Shown piece after piece: positions 1-9,114 of a stretch of 64,000 nt of DNA (positions are counted from its first letter, which is position 1; every line of letters starts with the position of its first letter). The translations under genes were made by a program, and so were the position numbers. Source of the DNA: Cohnella algarum (GTDB taxonomy: Bacteria; Bacillota; Bacilli; Paenibacillales; Paenibacillaceae); assembly GCF_016937515.1 (NCBI RefSeq), contig NZ_JAFHKM010000002.1, positions 3,963,001 through 4,027,000 on the forward strand. The letters are read 5' to 3'. The notes under the pieces are model-generated. The model had not been told where the DNA came from, made no database searches, and was given only the letters and a program-made list of their open reading frames with translations.

Positions 1-935
1 TTGAGCTCCGTATATTTCACGCAGCGTTTGTTGTCGGCGCCGCCGGACAGCGAACTGTCGTGATAAAACAAATACCATTTATCCTTGAACCGGACGATGG
101 AGTGATGGGTGGTCCATCCGACGACGGGCGTCAAAATCGTTCCCTGGAAAACGAATGGCCCCGTCGGATTTTCGCCGACGGCGTAAACGATTTTATGGGT
201 CGTGCCGGTCGAATAGGACAGGTAATAGAGTCCTTTATGCTTATGCACCCACGGCCCTTCGAAATACCGGCGGTCTTCGTCGCCGGCCGCAATCGGATGG
301 CCTTCCCGATCGACGATGGATATTTCCCGGGGAGATTCCTTGAATGTCAGCATATCCTCGTTCAATTCGGCTACCCGGGGGCCGAGCGCGGGCTCCGATC
401 CGGAAGGTTCCTTCCCTTCCGGATCGAACCGGCCGGTTTGCCATTTCTCCAGCTGTCCGCCCCACAGTCCTCCGAAATAGACATAGGCCTTTTCGTCGTC
501 GTCGACGAGAACGGCGGGATCGATGCTGAAGCTTCCCGGAATATAGTTCGGTTCGGGCTTGAACGGGCCGGACGGAGAAGAGCTCGTCGCGACGCCGATC
601 CGGAAAATATCGTCTTTATCCCGCGCGGGGAAAAACAAGTAGTAAGTACCGTTTTTGTAAGCGGCGTCCGGCGCCCACAGCTGCTGCTTGGCCCAAGGGA
701 TATCTCGCAAATGAAGCGCTTCCCCGTGATCGATGCAAGGGGAGCCTTCGTCCTCCATCGATAAAACGTGATAATCCTCCATGTCGTACTGGTCGCCGTT
801 GTCGTTCGAAACTTTTTCGTGATCGAGGTCGTGGGATGGATAAATGTAAAGCTTTCCTTCGAATACGTGAGCGGAAGGGTCCGCCGTATAAATATGGGTG
901 ACCAGCGGTTCGTTGCGTTTGGTCGAATCGGCCAT
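1..935 (-). CDS. Glycoside hydrolase family 43 protein (3' end outside window)
   Basis: Reading from an ATG at 935, preceded by a GGGGAGG ribosome site, the frame stays open to the window edge (311 codons). The protein begins MADSTKRNEP and then shows a TADPSAHVFEGKLY block typical of the GH43 five-bladed propeller, in which the Asp is the expected general base. A WAPDAAYKNGTYYLFF block and a late HHSIVRFKDKWYLFYHDSSL block follow. GH43 enzymes hydrolyse beta-xylosides or alpha-arabinosides, here probably in the cytoplasm since no signal peptide is visible. The true frame runs off the window, so shorter open frames on both strands here are shadows. Substrate cannot be fixed from sequence, but the xylan block at 25-41 kb makes xylo- or arabino-oligosaccharides plausible. 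Confidence 0.85.
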   Translation of the reverse strand, partial: MADSTKRNEPLVTHIYTADPSAHVFEGKLYIYPSHDLDHEKVSNDNGDQYDMEDYHVLSMEDEGSPCIDHGEALHLRDIPWAKQQLWAPDAAYKNGTYYLFFPARDKDDIFRIGVATSSSPSGPFKPEPNYIPGSFSIDPAVLVDDDEKAYVYFGGLWGGQLEKWQTGRFDPEGKEPSGSEPALGPRVAELNEDMLTFKESPREISIVDREGHPIAAGDEDRRYFEGPWVHKHKGLYYLSYSTGTTHKIVYAVGENPTGPFVFQGTILTPVVGWTTHHSIVRFKDKWYLFYHDSSLSGGADNKRCVKYTEL

Positions 936-1143
936 CTCAAATCCTCCCCGGTTAACTCCTTTATTCAGATCCTCTACCTATTTTAACAAAGAACAGACGA
1001 GTGAAAACCGTTGCTTCTTTCAAATTTCACCGAATTTATTCACAGGATTCTTTTTTTTCGCGTCCGATTTTTTCAATGCAAAAAAGAAAGAGTATGCGAT
1101 GATATAAAGCGGGTATCAATTTACGGATATGGGAGTGACTCTT

Positions 1144-1437
1144 ATGGCGAAGCTTCTCGAGCCGTCGCGTTTCGAGGCGGCCCGGCAGTTCATGAAGCGG
1201 CGGGCAAGGCCGCTTGAACGGGCCGTTTATGAGCATGAATTCGAATCGGGCTCCGAAAGCGAGGTGCTCAAGGAACTCGCCGAATTTCAAAACCCGGACG
1301 GCGGGTTCGGCTGCGGGCTGGAGCCGGATCTGCGGTGCAAGGAATCGTCCGCCCTGGCCACGACGCGCGCGCTGGACATCCTCGAAGGGATGCCTCCTTC
1401 GGACGAAAAGCTTGCGACGGCCCGCAAGGCGCTCGCT
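1144..1437 (+). pseudogene. 5' fragment of a prenyltransferase/squalene-cyclase-like repeat protein
   Basis: An ATG at 1144 with GGGAGT upstream opens about 98 codons (MAKLLEPSRFEAARQF...). The block EFQNPDGGFGCGLEPDL is the QNPDGGFG-type repeat of alpha/alpha-barrel prenyltransferase and squalene-cyclase-like proteins of unknown function. The gene is normally far longer. At about 1430-1440 the sequence switches to a different gene in another reading frame, so this is the 5' stump of a deletion chimera. It could still be translated as a short nonsense fusion of 145 residues from the 1129 start. The function of the intact family in these bacteria is not known to me. Confidence 0.6.
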
Positions 1438-1757
1438 ACTCAGTCGTTTCGGACTCCGATCTCCCGGCGGGTCCGCTCGTCCTCGGGTTCCGGTTCGTCA
1501 AGACGGGAGAGCGCGAAGGCGTCGGCAGTCTTTACGCGGGAGGCCGAAAAATCGGCGAGGGCGTGATCGGGCATACGGGCCTGCTGGGCTACACGCAGGA
1601 CTCCTTCTTCGTCGGGGAGAACGGGCCGACGCCGGTCAGCGAGAGCTACGCGGCCCCGTTCCGCTTCGGCGGCACGCTCAAGTCGGTTACCTACACGCTT
1701 GGGGGCTTCGCGCCGGACATCGAGTCCCGGCTGGCTCTGGAGCTGGCGACGGAATAA
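1438..1757 (+). pseudogene. 3' fragment of an arylsulfatase-type sulfatase
   Basis: From about 1431 a second frame reads YSVVSDSDLPAGPLVLGFRF and then GRKIGEGVIGHT, ENGPTPVSESYAAPFRFGGT and LKSVTYTL before a stop at 1757. This is the C-terminal beta-sheet subdomain of arylsulfatase-type enzymes, where a TPVSxxY..PFxFxGT pattern is characteristic. The catalytic N-terminal domain with its CxPxR formylglycine motif is absent. The fragment lies directly after the prenyltransferase-like stump with no ribosome site of its own, so it is a remnant. Family assignment rests on motif recall only. Confidence 0.55.
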
Positions 1758-1777
1758 ACGAAATCGTACGTCTGCTT

Positions 1778-1897
1778 TTAGATGTAGAAGCCGGTAGGCA
1801 GGTTCTCCTTGGTCGGAGCCATGGCGTTGCCCGCTGCGAGCACGTTCGGATGGATGCATCCGCGAAGCTGCTCGGCGAACTTCTCTGCAGAATTTTG
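1778..1897 (-). pseudogene. Possible C-terminal remnant of an unidentified protein
   Basis: On the minus strand about 38 codons read like a natural protein tail: AEKFAEQLRGCIHPNV, then AAGNAMAPTKENLPTGFYI and a TAA at 1780-1778. No start codon or ribosome site precedes it, and the 5' side merges into the terminator hairpin downstream of gcvPB. I do not recognise the family. Its position among other gene scraps suggests another deletion remnant, but a chance open frame is not excluded. Confidence 0.25.
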
Positions 1898-1913
1898 CCC
1901 CCGGACGGAACGG

Positions 1914-1951
1914 AAACAGGCAGTCCTTCGACGATGAAGGAACTGCCTGTT
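1914..1951 (-). terminator. Stem-loop downstream of gcvPB
   Basis: Arms AACAGGCAGTCCTTC and GAAGGAACTGCCTGTT face each other around a 6-7 nt loop, 15 bp after the gcvPB stop. The run of T after the stem on the minus strand is short (GTTTCCGTT), so termination may be only moderate. Confidence 0.6.
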
Positions 1952-1965
1952 CGTTTATCCTGCGA

Positions 1966-3495
1966 TCAGCTGCAAGCGCAGTTGAGGACCGGCTTGCGGG
2001 CGGCGGTCGTCTCGTCGAGACGGCGCACGACGGTGTCGTAAGGAGCGTTCAGGACAATCTCCGGATTTGTGCGGGCCTCTTCGGCGATCCGGATCATCGT
2101 GTCGATGAAGCCGTCGAGCGTCTCCTTGCTCTCCGTCTCGGTCGGCTCGATCATGATGCACTCCTCGACGTTAAGCGGGAAGTAGATGGTCGGCGGATGG
2201 TAGCCGAAGTCCAGCAGCCGTTTGGCGACGTCGAGCGTGCGGACGCCGTATGGCTTGAGACCTCGTCCCGACATGACGAACTCGTGCTTGCACACGCCCG
2301 GATACGGGATCTCGTAGTAAGGGGCGAGGCGTGCCATCATGTAGTTGGCGTTCAGCACCGCGCACTCGGAGACGCGGCGCAGCCCTTCCGGCCCGTAGGT
2401 CCGGATGTACGTGTACGCGCGGACGAGGATGCCGAAGTTGCCGTAGTACGCCTTCACGCGGCCGATCGATTGCGGACGGTCGTAGTGGAAGTAGTACGTG
2501 CCGTCCTCGCGGCGGGCGACGATCGGCTTCGGCAGGAACGGGATCAGCTTGGCTTTGACGCCGACCGGACCGGCGCCGGGGCCGCCGCCGCCGTGAGGCG
2601 TGCTCATCGTCTTGTGCAGGTTAAGGTGCACGACGTCGAAGCCCATGTCGCCCGGGCGGGTAATGCCCATGATGGCGTTGGAATTCGCTCCGTCGTAGTA
2701 CAGCAGGCCGCCCGCTTCGTGGATGATCTTCGCGATCTCGACGATTTGCACCTCGAACAGGCCGAGAGTGCTCGGATTCGTGAGCATGAGCGCCGCGGTG
2801 TCGCTGCCGACGGCCGCGCGCAGAGCGTCCAGGTCGACCATGCCGCGTTCGTCGGACTTGATCGTAATCGTCTCGAAGCCGGCGACGGTCGCGCTGGCCG
2901 GGTTCGTTCCGTGCGAGGAGTCCGGCACGATCACCTTCGTGCGGGTTTCGCCGCGGCTCTCGTGGTACGCGCGGATCATCATGAGGCCGGTCCATTCGCC
3001 GTGAGCGCCGGCGGCCGGCTGAAGCGTCACTTGATCCATGCCGGTCAGGGCGGCGAGGTCGTTCTGCAGCGTGTACATCAGCTCAAGAGCGCCTTGGATG
3101 CTCTCTTCCGGCTGATACGGGTGAATCTTCGCGAAGCCGGCGAAGCGGGCCGTTTCTTCGTTGATCTTCGGGTTGTACTTCATCGTACAGGAGCCGAGCG
3201 GGTAGAAGCCGTTGTCGACGCCGAAGTTGCGGCGGGACAGCTCGGTGTAGTGGCGGATGACGTCCACTTCGTACACTTCCGGAAGCTGGGCCGGAGTCTC
3301 GCGCAGCATGGAAGCCGGAATCAGCTCGGATGCCGGAACTTCAGGGACGTCGCACGGCGGCAGCGAATAGGCGACGCGGCCCGGCTTGCTCAGCTCGAAG
3401 ATCAGCGATTTTTCCGGTTTCGAAGAGACGTTCTGGAATCCGCCCGTCGCCGTCTGGGCGGCAGCCGTCGTACTCTCGTTTATCGACGTGTTCAT
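1966..3495 (-). CDS. gcvPB: Glycine dehydrogenase (decarboxylating), subunit 2
   Basis: This is the 509-residue PLP-binding half of the P-protein of the glycine cleavage system. With GcvPA it decarboxylates glycine and passes the aminomethyl group to lipoyl-GcvH in the cytoplasm. The motif [16 protein letters not shown] places the Schiff-base lysine at K295. [13 protein letters not shown] and [10 protein letters not shown] are also family landmarks. Its ATG overlaps the gcvPA stop by four bases, so the two are translationally coupled, third in the gcvT-gcvPA-gcvPB operon. The first 25 residues (Ser/Thr/Ala-rich) are a variable extension. The protein ends with NCACS. Length agrees with the split P-protein of Firmicutes. 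Confidence 0.96.
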   Translation of the reverse strand: MNTSINESTTAAAQTATGGFQNVSSKPEKSLIFELSKPGRVAYSLPPCDVPEVPASELIPASMLRETPAQLPEVYEVDVIRHYTELSRRNFGVDNGFYPLGSCTMKYNPKINEETARFAGFAKIHPYQPEESIQGALELMYTLQNDLAALTGMDQVTLQPAAGAHGEWTGLMMIRAYHESRGETRTKVIVPDSSHGTNPASATVAGFETITIKSDERGMVDLDALRAAVGSDTAALMLTNPSTLGLFEVQIVEIAKIIHEAGGLLYYDGANSNAIMGITRPGDMGFDVVHLNLHKTMSTPHGGGGPGAGPVGVKAKLIPFLPKPIVARREDGTYYFHYDRPQSIGRVKAYYGNFGILVRAYTYIRTYGPEGLRRVSECAVLNANYMMARLAPYYEIPYPGVCKHEFVMSGRGLKPYGVRTLDVAKRLLDFGYHPPTIYFPLNVEECIMIEPTETESKETLDGFIDTMIRIAEEARTNPEIVLNAPYDTVVRRLDETTAARKPVLNCACS

Positions 3496-4850
3496 GCTAC
3501 CGCTTCCCCCAATCTGCTAGCGAAGCTGTCGATTTCGGTGCGCGTGCGTTTCTCGGTAACGGCGATCAGCATGTGGCCTTGAAGCTCCGGATAAGCGATT
3601 CCCAGGTCGTAGCCGCCGAGGAAGCCGGCTTCGAGAAGCTTCAGGTTCGTTTCCTTGACGGAGGCTCCCTCCGGAAGCTTCACGACGAATTCGTTGAAGA
3701 ACGGGGCGCCGAAAGGCAGCTCGAAGCCGCGCTTCTTCAGTTCGCTTGCCGCGTAATGAGCTTTCTGCAGGTTCAGGTTGGCGGCGTCGATCAGCCCTTG
3801 CTTGCCCATCGTGGACAGATAGATCGATGCGCACAGGGCGAGCAGCGCTTGGTTGGAGCAGATGTTGGACGTCGCTTTCTCGCGGCGGATGTGCTGCTCG
3901 CGGGCTTGCAGCGTCAGCACGAAGCCGCGCTTACCGCCTTGGTCGGTCGTCTGGCCGACGATCCGGCCCGGCATCCGGCGCATGAGCGGCTCGGCGACGG
4001 CGAAGAAGCCGCAGGTCGGGCCGCCGAGCGATTGCGAGATGCCGAGCGGCTGCGCATCGCCGACGCAGATGTCGGCGCCGAGCTTGCCCGGCGTCTCGAG
4101 CAGGCCGAGCGCCATCGGGTTGGCGCTGACGACGAACAGGCCCTTCGCGCCGTGGACGATCGGCTCGATAGCAGCGAGGTCCTCGACCGCGCCGAAGAAG
4201 TTCGGCGACTGCACGAGCACGGCGGCCGTGTCGGTCGTAACCGCGGCGCGAAGAGCGTCCAGGTCGGTCACGCCGTTCGCGCAGCCGATTTCCGCGATCT
4301 CAAGGTTAAGTCCATGAGCCATCGTTTTAAGAGCTTGGCGCGCCTCCGGATGGACGGAGCGGGAGACGACGAGCCGCTTGCGCTTCGTCGCGCCGGCGGC
4401 GAGGGCTCCGGCTTCGGACAGCGCCGTTACTCCGTCGTACATGCTCGCGTTGGCGACCTTCATGCCGGTCAGCTCGCAGATATAGGATTGGAATTCGAAG
4501 ATGGCCTGCAGCTCGCCTTGGCTGATCTCCGGCTGATACGGGGTATAGGCGGTATAAAATTCCGAACGGGAAATCATATGGTTGATGACGACCGGAAGGT
4601 GATGGTCGTAGATGCCGGCGCCGAGGAAGCTCTTGTAGCGGTCGGTGTCGGCGTTGCGTCCGGCCAGCTCCTTCATGTGCTCGAGCAGGGAAAATTCGTC
4701 GAGCGCGGAGGACATCGGCATCGTGCCCTTGTAGCGGATCGCTTCCGGGATGTCGCGGAACAGGTCCTCCGCCGAGGAGACGCCGATCGTCGCGAGCATC
4801 TCGTCTTGATCCTGCTCGGTCATCGGAATGTAGCGGTGCAGATTAGCCAT
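3492..4850 (-). CDS. gcvPA: Glycine dehydrogenase (decarboxylating), subunit 1
   Basis: This 452-residue protein is the N-terminal-half subunit of the two-gene P-protein and forms the alpha2beta2 enzyme with GcvPB. It starts [18 protein letters not shown], the usual family start. It contains [37 protein letters not shown] and a late [22 protein letters not shown] block, all characteristic. The PLP lysine lies in the partner, so no catalytic lysine is expected here. The gene lies 9 bp after gcvT and overlaps gcvPB by 4 bp. Expression should depend on the glycine riboswitch upstream of gcvT. Confidence 0.96.
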   Translation of the reverse strand: MANLHRYIPMTEQDQDEMLATIGVSSAEDLFRDIPEAIRYKGTMPMSSALDEFSLLEHMKELAGRNADTDRYKSFLGAGIYDHHLPVVINHMISRSEFYTAYTPYQPEISQGELQAIFEFQSYICELTGMKVANASMYDGVTALSEAGALAAGATKRKRLVVSRSVHPEARQALKTMAHGLNLEIAEIGCANGVTDLDALRAAVTTDTAAVLVQSPNFFGAVEDLAAIEPIVHGAKGLFVVSANPMALGLLETPGKLGADICVGDAQPLGISQSLGGPTCGFFAVAEPLMRRMPGRIVGQTTDQGGKRGFVLTLQAREQHIRREKATSNICSNQALLALCASIYLSTMGKQGLIDAANLNLQKAHYAASELKKRGFELPFGAPFFNEFVVKLPEGASVKETNLKLLEAGFLGGYDLGIAYPELQGHMLIAVTEKRTRTEIDSFASRLGEAVA

Positions 4851-4859
4851 TTCGGCGGA

Positions 4860-5969
4860 TCACTCCTTGGAAAGTTTCTTGTAGAATGGGGTTTTGACGA
4901 TTTCGGCTTTCCGTTTCTTGCCGCGAATCTCGACTTCCACCACGGTGCCGAGCGCGGAATATTCGGCGTCGATCAGAGCGAGTCCAAGGTTGCGCTTAAG
5001 CGTAGGGGATTGGGTTCCGGTCGTCACTTCGCCAATCCGAATGTCTCCGGCGTAGACCGGATAATGGGAGCGAGGAATTCCGCGGTCAATCATCTCGAGG
5101 CCGACCAGCTTCCGCGGCAAGCCTTCTTCCTTCTGCCTGACGAGCGCATCCTTGCCGATGAAGTCTTCTTTGTTCAGTTTGACGAAGAAGCCGACTCCCG
5201 CCTCGAGCGGAGTGATCGTGCTCGACAGCTCTTGGCCATATAGCGGCAGGCGGGCTTCAAAGCGGAGCGTGTCGCGCGCGCCGAGTCCGGCGGGCACCAC
5301 GCCCAGCGGCTCTCCGGCGGCCAGAATCGCGTTCCACACCGTGCCGGCTTGCTCGGAAGGAACATAAATCTCGAAACCGTCTTCGCCCGTATACCCTGTC
5401 CGGGAGACGATCGTGCGGGCGCCCGCCAGAACGATGTCCTTCTTGAAATGGAACGAAGGCAACTCCAGCACATTCGACTCCGCTCCGGCCGCCTGAAGAA
5501 TCTCAACCGCCAGTGGGCCTTGAAGCGCGAGCAAGGCGTATTTGTCGGAGACATTTTCAAGCAATACGTCCCCGATCAGGTGCTCCCTCAGCCAGTCGAA
5601 ATCCTTGTCGATGTTGGACGCGTTCACGACGACCAAGTACTGATCCGCCGAGATCCGGTAGACGAGCAGATCGTCCACGACGCCTCCGTCCGGATAACAC
5701 ATCAGCGTGTATTGCGCCTGCCCGTCGGCCAGCTTCGAGACGTCGTTCGTCGTCATGCGGTTCAGGAAGCTCTCCGCGAACCGGCCCGTCACCATGAACT
5801 CGCCCATATGCGAAACGTCGAACAGGCCGGCCTGCTGCCGCACCGCGTCGTGTTCCCTCTGAATTCCGGTGAAGTGGACGGGAAGCTCCCAGCCGCCGAA
5901 GTCGATGCAGCGGACGCCGGGGAGCTCGGAGTAGAGCGGGTACAGCGGGGTTCTTTTCAGTTCGGTCAT
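4860..5969 (-). CDS. gcvT: Aminomethyltransferase (glycine cleavage T protein)
   Basis: This 369-residue protein transfers the methylene group from aminomethyl-lipoyl GcvH to tetrahydrofolate, releasing ammonia. It starts [20 protein letters not shown]. Family blocks are [41 protein letters not shown] and [22 protein letters not shown], with the C-terminal GCV_T_C barrel after about residue 280. The ATG is preceded by GAGGCGGATCACAAGG. It is the first gene of gcvT-gcvPA-gcvPB and sits behind a tandem glycine riboswitch and an attenuator-type terminator. All expected regions are intact. Confidence 0.96.
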   Translation of the reverse strand: MTELKRTPLYPLYSELPGVRCIDFGGWELPVHFTGIQREHDAVRQQAGLFDVSHMGEFMVTGRFAESFLNRMTTNDVSKLADGQAQYTLMCYPDGGVVDDLLVYRISADQYLVVVNASNIDKDFDWLREHLIGDVLLENVSDKYALLALQGPLAVEILQAAGAESNVLELPSFHFKKDIVLAGARTIVSRTGYTGEDGFEIYVPSEQAGTVWNAILAAGEPLGVVPAGLGARDTLRFEARLPLYGQELSSTITPLEAGVGFFVKLNKEDFIGKDALVRQKEEGLPRKLVGLEMIDRGIPRSHYPVYAGDIRIGEVTTGTQSPTLKRNLGLALIDAEYSALGTVVEVEIRGKKRKAEIVKTPFYKKLSKE

Positions 5970-6008
5970 CCTTGTGATCCGCCTCCTCGGTTCTTCTCAA
6001 CGCACGCC

Positions 6009-6080
6009 AAAAAGGACAGTCGCAAAAAGAAGCGCGTCCACGGCCGAAGCCGTCTGCGTCTTCACTTTGCTCTGTCCTTT
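6009..6080 (-). terminator. Riboswitch-controlled intrinsic terminator before gcvT
   Basis: On the minus strand the 3' end of aptamer II carries AAAGGACAG, and 50 nt later CTGTCCTTTTTGG can pair with it and ends in a T run. A nested hairpin (ACGGC-TTCG-GCCGT flanked by GAAG/CTTC, followed by CTTTTTG) lies between. Glycine binding would hold AAAGGACAG in the aptamer stem and favour read-through. This is the expected ON-switch layout, inferred from complementarity. Confidence 0.6.
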
Positions 6081-6290
6081 GTACCTGAGAGTTACCTTAG
6101 ATCCGGGTGGATTTAAGTTTCCCCGTGGGTGATTCCGCCGCCGTCCCGAGCAATGGCGGAATGCTCTCCAGAGTCGCGTCCGGCAAAGGTCCTTTTGCCT
6201 GAGAGATTCTCCTCGAACCCGAGGGTTACTCCTTCGGCGCCGCCTCCGTGGTGCGTGCGGGCGGTCTCTCCCGTTGCCATCATCCGCTCG
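6066..6290 (-). promoter_or_regulatory. Tandem glycine riboswitch upstream of gcvT
   Basis: The leader has two aptamers of the gcvT family. Aptamer I runs from about 6290 to 6190 and shows GGGAGAGACC, GCGCCGAAGGAG and the hallmark CTCTCAGGCAAAAGGACC. Aptamer II follows after a short linker with GCGACTCTGGAGAG and ends TAACTCTCAGGTACAAAGGACAG. The paired CTCTCAGG(C/T)A motifs and the CTCTGGAGAG linker are diagnostic. It controls gcvT-gcvPA-gcvPB and faces away from a second copy that drives the plus-strand genes. Confidence 0.93.
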
Positions 6291-6310
6291 TTTTCATTTG
6301 TCATAGTCTA

Positions 6311-6340
6311 TTCATACACGAGAAGGGGAGGGAGTGTCAA
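6311..6340 (-). promoter_or_regulatory. Sigma-A-type promoter for the gcvT leader
   Basis: On the minus strand TTGACA (6340-6335) is followed by 18 bp and TATGAA (6316-6311), about 25 bp before aptamer I. Spacing and sequence are good, but this is a motif call only. Confidence 0.6.
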
Positions 6341-6379
6341 TGACCAAACCGCGCGATTTTTTATTTTTTGTCAGGTATC

Positions 6380-6409
6380 TTGACACTGCCCTTGTTTCTG
6401 AATTAATCT
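6380..6409 (+). promoter_or_regulatory. Sigma-A-type promoter for the glyA/gcvH leader
   Basis: TTGACA at 6380-6385 is followed by 18 bp and TAATCT at 6404-6409. Transcription would begin near 6416, about 30 nt before aptamer I. The promoter is intact even though the first gene behind it is decayed, so gcvH and sdaAB/AA may still be expressed from it. Confidence 0.55.
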
Positions 6410-6446
6410 AAGCGTGTCACACCAGCACAGAAATCGAATAAAGCGG

Positions 6447-6653
6447 ATGACGATGGTAGGGAGAGACCGCCGGAGCGACAAGGCACCGGGCGGCACCGAA
6501 GGAGCAAGTCTGCGGCCAGCCAGCCGACGATTAATCTCTCAGGTAAAAGTACCGCCATCCGACGCGACTCTGGAGAGAGCGAATAGCCACCAAAGGGGTA
6601 ACAACGGTCTTAAGCGACTGTTTTAAACTCTCAGGTACCCGGGACAGAGAACT
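6447..6653 (+). promoter_or_regulatory. Tandem glycine riboswitch upstream of the decayed glyA
   Basis: Aptamer I (about 6447-6557) has GGGAGAGACC, GGCACCGAAGGAGCAAGTC and ATCTCTCAGGTAAAAGTACC. Aptamer II (about 6562-6653) has GACTCTGGAGAGAGCGAATAG, CACCAAAGGGGTAACAAC and AACTCTCAGGTACCCGGGACAG. The two glycine-sensing cores look complete. It is the divergent partner of the riboswitch at 6066-6290, with about 160 bp between the aptamers. Confidence 0.93.
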
Positions 6654-6683
6654 TGGCGTTAGCCGGTTCGCTGTCCCTTTTTA
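6641..6683 (+). terminator. Riboswitch-controlled intrinsic terminator
   Basis: GGGACAG-A-GAAC and GTTC-G-CTGTCCC form a strong hairpin followed by TTTTT. The 5' arm is also the 3' strand of the aptamer II closing stem, so glycine binding should compete with terminator formation. The arrangement is fully preserved. Confidence 0.8.
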
Positions 6684-6716
6684 CTTGTCTACCAAACCCT
6701 TCGGAGGTGCCTTTCC

Positions 6717-7761
6717 TTGAGTCTGCTTACTTACGATCCCGACATTCACGCCGCAATCGAACGAGAACGCGACAGGCAACTGAAGACGCTGGAGCTGATC
6801 GCTTCCGAGAACATCGTCAGTCCGGAAGTGATGGAGGCGATGGAAGCGATGGGAACCGTCCTGACGAACAAATATGCCGAAGGCTACCCTGGCAAAAGAT
6901 ATTACGGAGGCTGCGGGCACGTAGACGAAGCGGAAATCCTTGCGATCGAGAGAGCGAAGTCGCTGTTCGGAGCCGCCTATGCCAACGTACAGCCGCATTC
7001 CGGCGCCCAGGCCAACACGGCCGTGCTGTTCCACCTTCTCAAACCGGGCGATAAGCTGATGGGAATGAACCTGTCGAGGGCGGGCATCTCACCCATGGCA
7101 GTCCGGTCAGCCTATCGGGCAAATGGTTCGACGTCGTCTCCTACGGGGTAGAAGAACAGACTCATCGGATCGACTACGATCAGGTAGAGGCGCTCGCCAG
7201 GAAAGAGAAGCCGGCCCTGATCATTGCCGGAGCCAGCGCGTATCCGCGCTTGATCGACTTCGCGAAGTTCAGGGAGATCGCGGACCTCGTCGGTGCCAGG
7301 CTCATGGTCGATATGGCGCACATTGCGGGACTCGTCGCGGCCGGGCTTCATCCGTCTCCGGTGCCATACGCCGACGTTACGACGAGCACGACGCACAAAA
7401 CGCTGCGCGGACCGCGAGGCGGTCTCTTGCTCGCGAACGACGAAGAGACGGCCAAGGGACTGAACAAATCGATTTTCCCCGGTATCCAGGGCGGTCCGTA
7501 TGCGAAGCGGGTCGTCGGCAACGCCGAGACGCTTCGCATACGCTGAAGGAAGAATACGCGACGCTCGTTTCCGGGGGCACGGATAATCATCTGATACTGA
7601 TCGACGTTCGTCCGTGGGGACTGACCGGCAAGGAAATGGAAAGATTAGGACACTGCATCGCCGACGCGCTGAAGAATCGCGACGATCCGGCAGCAATCGC
7701 CAGGGTCAGGGAGCAGACCGCGGAACTCGCGGGAGGTTTTCCTCTGTTTTCGCGCGGGTAA
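6717..7761 (+). pseudogene. glyA: Serine hydroxymethyltransferase, multiply disrupted
   Basis: The intact enzyme makes serine from glycine and methylene-tetrahydrofolate. A TTG start at 6717 (GGAGGT eight bases upstream) opens [18 protein letters not shown] and matches GlyA through [14 protein letters not shown]. Damage is multiple. EAM is duplicated ([12 protein letters not shown]), and the usual GGCEHVD Glu is Gly. A one-base loss near 7076 shifts frame after GMNLS. The second frame keeps [17 protein letters not shown] and the PLP lysine in [11 protein letters not shown], then loses about 22 residues after FPGIQGGP. Another one-base loss near 7533 follows. The third frame runs into SGGTDNHLILIDVRPWG, then lacks about 47 residues between two EMER segments before the stop at 7761. 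It sits between an intact glycine riboswitch and gcvH, so another glyA is presumably elsewhere. Confidence 0.9.
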
Positions 7762-7809
7762 GGATCTCAGGGCGACAGGAATAAATCAAATTCGAGAGGA
7801 AGCTGACAA

Positions 7810-8205
7810 ATGAGCGAAGTTAAAGCGGGACTCGGTTATACGGAAGAGCATGAGTGGGCGAAGGCGCAAGGCGCCAACGTCGTGCGCATCGGCATTACGG
7901 ATTTCGCGCAAAGCCAGCTTGGCGACATCGTGTTCGTGGAGCTGCCGGAAGTGGGCGCGACGCTTGAAGCGAACGAGACGATGGGCACGATCGAATCGGT
8001 CAAGACCGTCTCCGACCTGTTCAGCCCGGTCAGCGGCACGGTGACGAAGGTCAATGAAGAGCTGCTGGACGCTCCGCAAAAGGTGAATGAGGATCCGTAC
8101 GGAGAAGGTTGGATCGTCGAGGTGGAAGTGAGCGGCGACGCGGCGGAAGCGGTAGCGGCTCTGCTCTGCGCCGACAAGTACGCGGAATTCATCGCGAACA
8201 CCTAA
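7810..8205 (+). CDS. gcvH: Glycine cleavage system H protein
   Basis: This 131-residue lipoyl carrier shuttles the aminomethyl group between the P and T proteins. The motif [18 protein letters not shown] places the lipoylated lysine at K65. It starts [18 protein letters not shown] and has the [21 protein letters not shown] block. The ribosome site is GAGAGGAAG. It lies 48 bp after the ruined glyA and is read in the same direction as sdaAB-sdaAA, so it probably depends on the glycine riboswitch at 6447-6653. The protein appears intact and of normal length. Confidence 0.96.
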   Translation: MSEVKAGLGYTEEHEWAKAQGANVVRIGITDFAQSQLGDIVFVELPEVGATLEANETMGTIESVKTVSDLFSPVSGTVTKVNEELLDAPQKVNEDPYGEGWIVEVEVSGDAAEAVAALLCADKYAEFIANT

Positions 8206-8372
8206 ACGCCGAGCTCGGGAGAGGGGCGCAAAATGCGGACGCCGGGGAACAGGTAGTCATCATTTCCGGGTTTATCCGTACCCGCGCCCGCCTCTTCCGC
8301 GCGATCGCTCCGCGATGACCGGCTGAAAAGGAAGCGGCATCGGCATACATAGTCCTGGGAGGGAATTCGGGC

Positions 8373-9041
8373 ATGCGATTCAAGCACGTTTTCTCCATTA
8401 TCGGACCGGTGATGGTCGGCCCGTCAAGCTCGCACACCGCGGGTGCGGTGCGGATCGGACGAGTGGCCCGGCAGCTGCTTGGGCGCCAGCCGGAAGAAGC
8501 CGAGATTACGCTGTACGGATCTTTCGCGGAGACGTACTCCGGACACGGCACGGATCTTGCCCTTGTCGGCGGGCTGCTCGACTTCGATGCCGACGACGAG
8601 AGAATTCCGGAGGCGTTCGCCGAGGCGGAACGGCTTGGCCTGCGCTTTATCCTAAAGCCGGGATCCGCCGGCACGATGCCGCATCCGAATTTCGCGAAGA
8701 TTACGGCGAGAGCCGGGGGGCTTGAAGTGTCCGTCCAAGGCGCGTCCATCGGAGGCGGCAACATCGAGATTTATTCCTTGAATGGATTTGACACCGGATG
8801 TTCGGGCTACTACCCGACCATCGCGATCTCCCATGAGGATCGGGTCGGCGTGCTGGCCTCCATTACGGGAACGGTGAGCCGCTCGGGGCTGAATATCGGC
8901 TTCATGAAATTGTCTCGCAAAGAGAGAAGCGGAGCGGCGATGACGGTCGTCGAGAGCGATCGGAGGCCGGACGAGGAGCTGCTTGAGGCGCTTCGGCAGC
9001 TGCCTCACGTCGAAAAGGTATCGGTTATAGACGTTACGTAA
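8373..9041 (+). CDS. sdaAB: L-serine dehydratase, iron-sulfur-dependent, beta subunit
   Basis: This 222-residue subunit pairs with SdaAA to deaminate L-serine to pyruvate and ammonia. It starts MRFKHVFSIIGPVMVGPSSSHTAGAVRIG, the family signature with the GPSSSHT loop. The SDH_beta domain covers about residues 1-145 and an ACT domain follows (VGVLASITGTVSRSGLNIG to VEKVSVIDV), which commonly senses amino acids. The ribosome site is GGGAGG, 10 bases upstream. It stands between gcvH and sdaAA, so the operon couples glycine cleavage to serine removal. Confidence 0.94.
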   Translation: MRFKHVFSIIGPVMVGPSSSHTAGAVRIGRVARQLLGRQPEEAEITLYGSFAETYSGHGTDLALVGGLLDFDADDERIPEAFAEAERLGLRFILKPGSAGTMPHPNFAKITARAGGLEVSVQGASIGGGNIEIYSLNGFDTGCSGYYPTIAISHEDRVGVLASITGTVSRSGLNIGFMKLSRKERSGAAMTVVESDRRPDEELLEALRQLPHVEKVSVIDVT

Positions 9042-9114
9042 CCTCGGAGATGATGCCCGAAATCAGAAAATTGGCATAACTGCTTTCCGCATTTCGCATA
9101 AGGAGAGGGTATCG

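Noticed and set aside
2197..5243. Long plus-strand open frames opposite gcvPB, gcvPA and gcvT
   Set aside because: Antisense shadows of three strongly conserved glycine-cleavage genes.
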